Part shown: one piece after another, positions 60,642-64,000 of the stretch
Position numbering within the stretch: the first letter of the stretch is position 1
How the letters are laid out: every line of letters begins with the position of its first letter
Assembly: GCF_041925275.1 (NCBI RefSeq)
Contig: NZ_JBHEUZ010000008.1
Span: 149,356-213,355 of the forward strand
DNA: 64,000 bases
DNA from: Parapedobacter pyrenivorans_A
GTDB taxonomy: Bacteria > Bacteroidota > Bacteroidia > Sphingobacteriales > Sphingobacteriaceae
Reading direction: 5' to 3'
Notes under the pieces: generated by a model
What the model saw: only the letters and a program-made list of their open reading frames with translations
What the model was told of the DNA's origin: nothing
The model's database searches: none
Made by a program: the position numbers and the translations under genes

Positions 60642-61961
60642 ATGAAAAACAAGTTGACCAAAGTAGGATTACTAGCCGGTATAGGAATCCTTTCTGCCAC
60701 CCAACTGACGGCACAAACGCCCGTCAATGAGGTAAAGCCCTTCGCGCCGGAGTCCGAGTACCGTACATGGTCCATCGGTGCTCATGTAGGTTTGTTAAAC
60801 CAATCCAACTTGATCGGTTTACGTCGCAGATTTGACAAAACGGAGCAGAGCCTCGGCTATGGACTGTATGTAAAAAGACAAATCCTGCCCGGCTTTGGCA
60901 TCCAAGCAGAATACATCGGCGGCAAAGTAACCGGTGCCTACGAAGACAACAGCAACCGCTTCGACACCAAGATGCCGTGGTCCATTGCGATCTCCGGCAA
61001 CGTCACGCTGGCCAACATCAACTGGCGCCATCATCAGGGCATTATCAAACCCTACCTCAATTTCGGATTGGGGGCCTTGGGGTTTGAACCTACCACAGAA
61101 ATCAATGGAACGACAACCACCTACGAACAAACCACCAAATTGTTTGTTCCCGGTGGCGTGGGACTAAAGTTTGCCGTTACCCCCGACGTCGCGATAGACC
61201 TCGGTTACCGGCTCAACCTCGTACAGTCGGCAAATTTCGACGGCGTGAGCCATGGGGGTGCCAAAGACATTTTCTCATACACCCATCTAGGTGTTGAGTT
61301 TGCTTTGGGCAACAAGAGCAAGCCTTTCTTGGGCAACAGCAACCCAGTATCGGCCATGCAGAAAGACTACCAAGCACAATACGACGAAATACTTGCACAA
61401 AAAGCAGCTTTGGAAGCACAGCGGGCAGAGAACGAAAAGCTACAGGCGCAAGTTGAGCGGCTTTACGCCGACCTCGCCGATGATGACGGTGATGGAGTTG
61501 CAAATCGCTATGACAAATGTCCGGACACCCCCGAGAAAACAAAAGTAGATGGTTCCGGCTGCCCACTTCCCGAGCCGAAGGCACCGGTCGTACAGCAGGT
61601 GGTGGTAACCGACGAAGACAGGCGTGTAGTGGATGAAGCCATCCAGAACCTGGAGTTTGACTTGGGAAAAGCCACCATCCGCCAACCTTCGCATGCTAGC
61701 CTCAATAAAGTGGCAGCGCTCCTCATCGAGAAGAACTTCAGCCTGAAGTTGGCCGGGCATACCGACAATACCGGTTCGATGCAGACAAACTTACGGCTCT
61801 CCAAGGCACGGGCCGAGGCGGTAAAAGCATACCTTGTAAGCAAGGGTGCCAATCCATCACGCATTGAAGCTACCGGTTACGGACCCAACCAGCCGATTGC
61901 CACCAACAATACGGCAGAAGGCAGGCAACAAAACCGCCGCGTTGAGTTTACGCTGTATTAA
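60642..61961 (+). CDS. OmpA family outer-membrane protein
   Basis: 439 residues. Signal peptide ending TAQT (about 1-23). An N-terminal eight-strand barrel (about 40-230: LGYGLYVKRQILPGFGIQAEYIGG ending LGVEFALGNKSK). A coiled-coil linker follows (about 238-275), then a calcium-binding thrombospondin type 3-like repeat (DDDGDGVANRYDKCPD), and a C-terminal peptidoglycan-binding OmpA domain (LAGHTDNTGSMQTNLRLSKARAEAVKAYL; GPNQPIATNNTAEGRQQNRRVE). It links the outer membrane to murein. Confidence 0.93.
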   Translation: MKNKLTKVGLLAGIGILSATQLTAQTPVNEVKPFAPESEYRTWSIGAHVGLLNQSNLIGLRRRFDKTEQSLGYGLYVKRQILPGFGIQAEYIGGKVTGAYEDNSNRFDTKMPWSIAISGNVTLANINWRHHQGIIKPYLNFGLGALGFEPTTEINGTTTTYEQTTKLFVPGGVGLKFAVTPDVAIDLGYRLNLVQSANFDGVSHGGAKDIFSYTHLGVEFALGNKSKPFLGNSNPVSAMQKDYQAQYDEILAQKAALEAQRAENEKLQAQVERLYADLADDDGDGVANRYDKCPDTPEKTKVDGSGCPLPEPKAPVVQQVVVTDEDRRVVDEAIQNLEFDLGKATIRQPSHASLNKVAALLIEKNFSLKLAGHTDNTGSMQTNLRLSKARAEAVKAYLVSKGANPSRIEATGYGPNQPIATNNTAEGRQQNRRVEFTLY

Positions 61962-61988
61962 GTAGAAAGTAAAAGTAAAAAGTTAAAA
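61961..61988 (+). repeat. Heptad-period repeat, four units
   Basis: AGTAGAA, AGTAAAA, GTAAAAA, GTTAAAA, in phase, starting at the last base of the ompA-family stop codon and running into the terminator. The only tract placed at a 3' end with a terminator after it. Confidence 0.55.
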
Positions 61989-62016
61989 GCCGGTCTGGAT
62001 CATCAGATCGGCTTTT
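61986..62016 (+). terminator. Rho-independent terminator of the OmpA-family gene
   Basis: AAAGCCGGTCTG pairs with CAGATCGGCTTT (one G-T pair) around a 6-nt loop, with a T-rich end. Confidence 0.85.
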
Positions 62017-62064
62017 CCATGTAAATTGAAAGCCGATTCTATTTTCTATTTTTGTTTTTTTACT

Positions 62065-62095
62065 TTTGATTTTCAATAAATTAACCATACCTTTG
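62065..62095 (+). promoter_or_regulatory. Promoter of the DEAD-box helicase
   Basis: TTTG (62065-62068) and TACCTTTG (62088-62095) are 19 bp apart, the best consensus promoter in the window. The leader (about 37 nt) contains a perfect hairpin, CAATAG-TGC-CTATTG (62108-62122), just ahead of the ATG at 62137. Confidence 0.85.
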
Positions 62096-62136
62096 CACCG
62101 CCTTAGGCAATAGTGCCTATTGTATATAAAATATTC

Positions 62137-63903
62137 ATGAACCCATTTATTGAATTGGGGATCCGTCATGATATTGTTAATGCCATCACAGAGCTAGGGT
62201 TCGAAGCCCCTACTCCTATCCAGGAACAAGCCGTTCCCGTATTACTTGCAGGCAGCAACGATTTTGTCGGATTAGCCCAGACCGGTACCGGCAAAACCGC
62301 AGCATTTGGTCTGCCTTTATTAGAATTGTTGGATTTCTCGCAAAAACAGCCGCAAGCACTCATTCTGTGTCCTACGCGTGAGCTGTGTTTGCAAATTTCC
62401 AAAGACATTGAGAAGTACGCAAAAAACCTCCCTGATGTACATGTTGTAGCCGTTTATGGCGGCGCGAGTATCAGTGACCAATTGCGTCAGATCCGCCGTG
62501 GCGTGCAAATCGTCGTTGCCACACCGGGTCGTATGCTCGATATCATTGGCCGTAAAGCCATCGATTTTTCTAATGTACGTTACGTCGTATTGGATGAAGC
62601 CGATGAAATGCTCAACATGGGCTTTCAGGAAGACATCAACAATATCCTGTCTACCACTCCCGACGAGAAAAAAACCTGGCTTTTTTCAGCCACCATGCCC
62701 GCTGAGGTCCGCCGGATCGCGAAGAATTACATGACCGACCCGTATGAGCTCACCATGGGCACCAAAAACACCGGCAACGCCAACATCGACCACCATTACT
62801 ACGTAATCCGTGCGCGCGATAAGTATGCCGCATTTAAGCGCATCGTCGACTCCAATCCCGAAATTTTCGGCATCGTATTTTGCCGTACCAAAATCGAGAC
62901 CCAAGAGATTGCCGAATCGCTGATCAAAGATGGTTACAATGCGGATTCGTTGCACGGCGACCTTTCGCAGCAGCAGCGCGATAAGGTGATGAAACGTTAC
63001 CGCGAACGTAGCCTTCAGTTACTCATCGCCACTGACGTGGCCGCACGTGGTATCGACGTGAACGACGTGACCCACGTAATCAACTACTCGTTGCCCGATG
63101 AACTTGAAAACTACACCCACCGGAGTGGCCGTACGGCCCGTGCCGGCAAAACAGGCATCTCTATTTCGTTGATCAACCTGAAAGAAGTGGGCAAAATCCG
63201 TCAAATCGAACGCGTAATCGGCAAGCCATTCGTTAAGATGGAAGTACCGAAAGGCGAAGCCGTAGTGGAAAAGCAACTTTTTGCCATGATTGATAAAGTG
63301 AACGAGGTAGCGGTGAATAACGATCACATCGACCCCTATTTACCCAAGATCATGGAGCGTTTCGAGGCGCTGAGTAAAGAGGAAATCATAAAAAGGTTTG
63401 CCTCGCTTGAGTTCAACCGCTTCTTGGAATATTACCAAAATGCGCCCGACCTCAACGTAGATTCCAGTGAAGTACGCGGGGGTTCCGACCGAAAGGGAAA
63501 ATCGGAACGTTTCGGCCGCGACGGATACGGATCAGATTACACCCGTTTGTTCATCAATCTCGGGTCGGTAGATGATTTCACCCGGGGCGATATCCTGGGC
63601 TATATCTGCGACACGACGCGGATCAGCGGCAAAGCCATTGGCAAAATTGACCTTAAGGGCGTGTATACCTTCTTCGAAGTGGAAAACACCTCGGTAGACA
63701 AGGTTTTCAACGGATTCCAAAACGTCGATTTCAATGGGCGCACCGTACGGGTCGAAAATGCGGGCGAGGGCCGGAGCGAGCAGCGCCGGAGCCGTCCTTT
63801 CCGAAACGGTGGCGAAAATGGAAACCGTCGCAAGCGTGAACATGGCGGGGGCTTCCGCGATTTTTCTGGTGGTGGCAAACGCCGCGAAAAGAGCCGCTGG
63901 TAA
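62137..63903 (+). CDS. DEAD-box ATP-dependent RNA helicase, CsdA/DbpA-like
   Basis: 588 residues from ATG 62137 (upstream GTG 62113 rejected). RecA-like helicase core: Q motif PTPIQEQAVP, AQTGTGKTAAF, PTRELCLQ, TPGRMLD, DEAD, SAT, and HRSGRTARAG. A C-terminal RNA-binding RRM-like DbpA domain follows (about 470-555: TRLFINLGSVDDFTRGDILGYI; GVYTFFEVENTSVDKVFNGF). It ends in an Arg/Gly-rich tail (RRSRPFRNGGENGNRRKREHGGG). It unwinds structured RNA in ribosome assembly or cold adaptation. Confidence 0.95.
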   Translation: MNPFIELGIRHDIVNAITELGFEAPTPIQEQAVPVLLAGSNDFVGLAQTGTGKTAAFGLPLLELLDFSQKQPQALILCPTRELCLQISKDIEKYAKNLPDVHVVAVYGGASISDQLRQIRRGVQIVVATPGRMLDIIGRKAIDFSNVRYVVLDEADEMLNMGFQEDINNILSTTPDEKKTWLFSATMPAEVRRIAKNYMTDPYELTMGTKNTGNANIDHHYYVIRARDKYAAFKRIVDSNPEIFGIVFCRTKIETQEIAESLIKDGYNADSLHGDLSQQQRDKVMKRYRERSLQLLIATDVAARGIDVNDVTHVINYSLPDELENYTHRSGRTARAGKTGISISLINLKEVGKIRQIERVIGKPFVKMEVPKGEAVVEKQLFAMIDKVNEVAVNNDHIDPYLPKIMERFEALSKEEIIKRFASLEFNRFLEYYQNAPDLNVDSSEVRGGSDRKGKSERFGRDGYGSDYTRLFINLGSVDDFTRGDILGYICDTTRISGKAIGKIDLKGVYTFFEVENTSVDKVFNGFQNVDFNGRTVRVENAGEGRSEQRRSRPFRNGGENGNRRKREHGGGFRDFSGGGKRREKSRW

Positions 63904-63930
63904 GGCCAACTCGCTTTCCCAACAATCGAG

Positions 63931-63971
63931 TAGGAGGAAAATAGAATAGTTTTCCTCCTATTCTATTTTCC
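63931..63971 (+). terminator. Overlapping alternative hairpins after the helicase
   Basis: Two mutually exclusive perfect stems share one strand. TAGGAGGAAAA (63931-63941) pairs with TTTTCCTCCTA (63950-63960). GGAAAATAGAATAG (63936-63949) pairs with CTATTCTATTTTCC (63958-63971). The second may end transcription, but no clear T run follows. Confidence 0.55.
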
Positions 63972-64000
63972 GACCTCTCACACCACCCGGCATACCGTTC

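Noticed and set aside
1..64000. tRNA genes, rRNA genes, insertion sequences or prophage
   Set aside because: No cloverleaf sequence, transposase or integrase motif was seen in any gap or frame.

Overview
The window comes from a Bacteroidota chromosome, most likely the Sphingobacteriaceae (a Pedobacter, Parapedobacter or Olivibacter-type genome). GC is roughly one half. Promoters follow the Bacteroidota pattern, a -33 TTG/TTTG about 19-21 bp ahead of a -7 TAnnTTTG, and Shine-Dalgarno sequences are mostly absent. The gene content also fits: a DnaQ-DnaE fusion, DUF6089, paired OmpH/Skp chaperones behind BamA, a TlpA/DUF4369 lipoprotein and a class 1 FBPase. No phage, transposase, tRNA or rRNA operon was seen. 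Nearly all of the sequence is coding, with about 51 genes.

Layout. 1-7.7 kb: a truncated acyltransferase, then an envelope cluster (CBS-ACT protein, nadK, DUF6089 protein, uppS, bamA, two ompH/skp), closed by a strong terminator. 7.8-10 kb: a membrane Fe-S protein with its CCG-domain partner. 10-15 kb (minus): a GntP permease, a universal stress protein, and a GMC dehydrogenase with its Tat-exported small subunit. 15-19.2 kb (minus): a deoxyhypusine-synthase-like enzyme, a small protein resembling the Pol III psi subunit, rdgB, a PIN toxin-antitoxin pair and a dipeptide epimerase. 19.4-32 kb (plus): DinB, dnaE, trxA, rpoN, a beta-propeller lipoprotein, aguB, aguA, a porin and lpxB. 32-34 kb (minus): S4 protein, lipoprotein, aroB. 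34-40 kb: gltB-gltD. 40-43 kb (minus): tgt, lptF/G permease, DMT transporter. 43.4-43.9 kb: a non-genic array of 21-bp repeats. 44-50 kb: glycosyltransferase, rsmG, DinB, dprA, the SRP RNA gene ffs, accD, an M23 peptidase and a MerR regulator. 50-59 kb (mainly minus): fbp, phosphoesterase, tRNA methyltransferase, hutH (plus), response regulator, TlpA protein and alaS. 59-64 kb (plus): satD-DUF3307 pair, OmpA-family protein and a DEAD-box helicase.

How the genes work together. Several pieces build the outer envelope: uppS, bamA, skp, lpxB, lptF/G, M23, OmpA and the porin. aguA and aguB convert agmatine to putrescine, and the deoxyhypusine-synthase-like enzyme could extend it to a longer polyamine. 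gltBD, fbp, accD and aroB are core metabolism.

Most unusual: (1) a gap-free array of about 25 units of 21 bp centred on ACAAnnTTGT palindromes, exactly two DNA turns apart; (2) degenerate repeats of strict 7-nt period in eight intergenic gaps, mostly ending just before a start codon; (3) a satD-DUF3307 pair in which SatD looks like a class III nucleotide-cyclase domain fused to a helix-turn-helix, behind three palindromes spaced exactly 28 bp; (4) a Tgt that has lost all three zinc-binding cysteines; (5) a psi-like Pol III accessory candidate.
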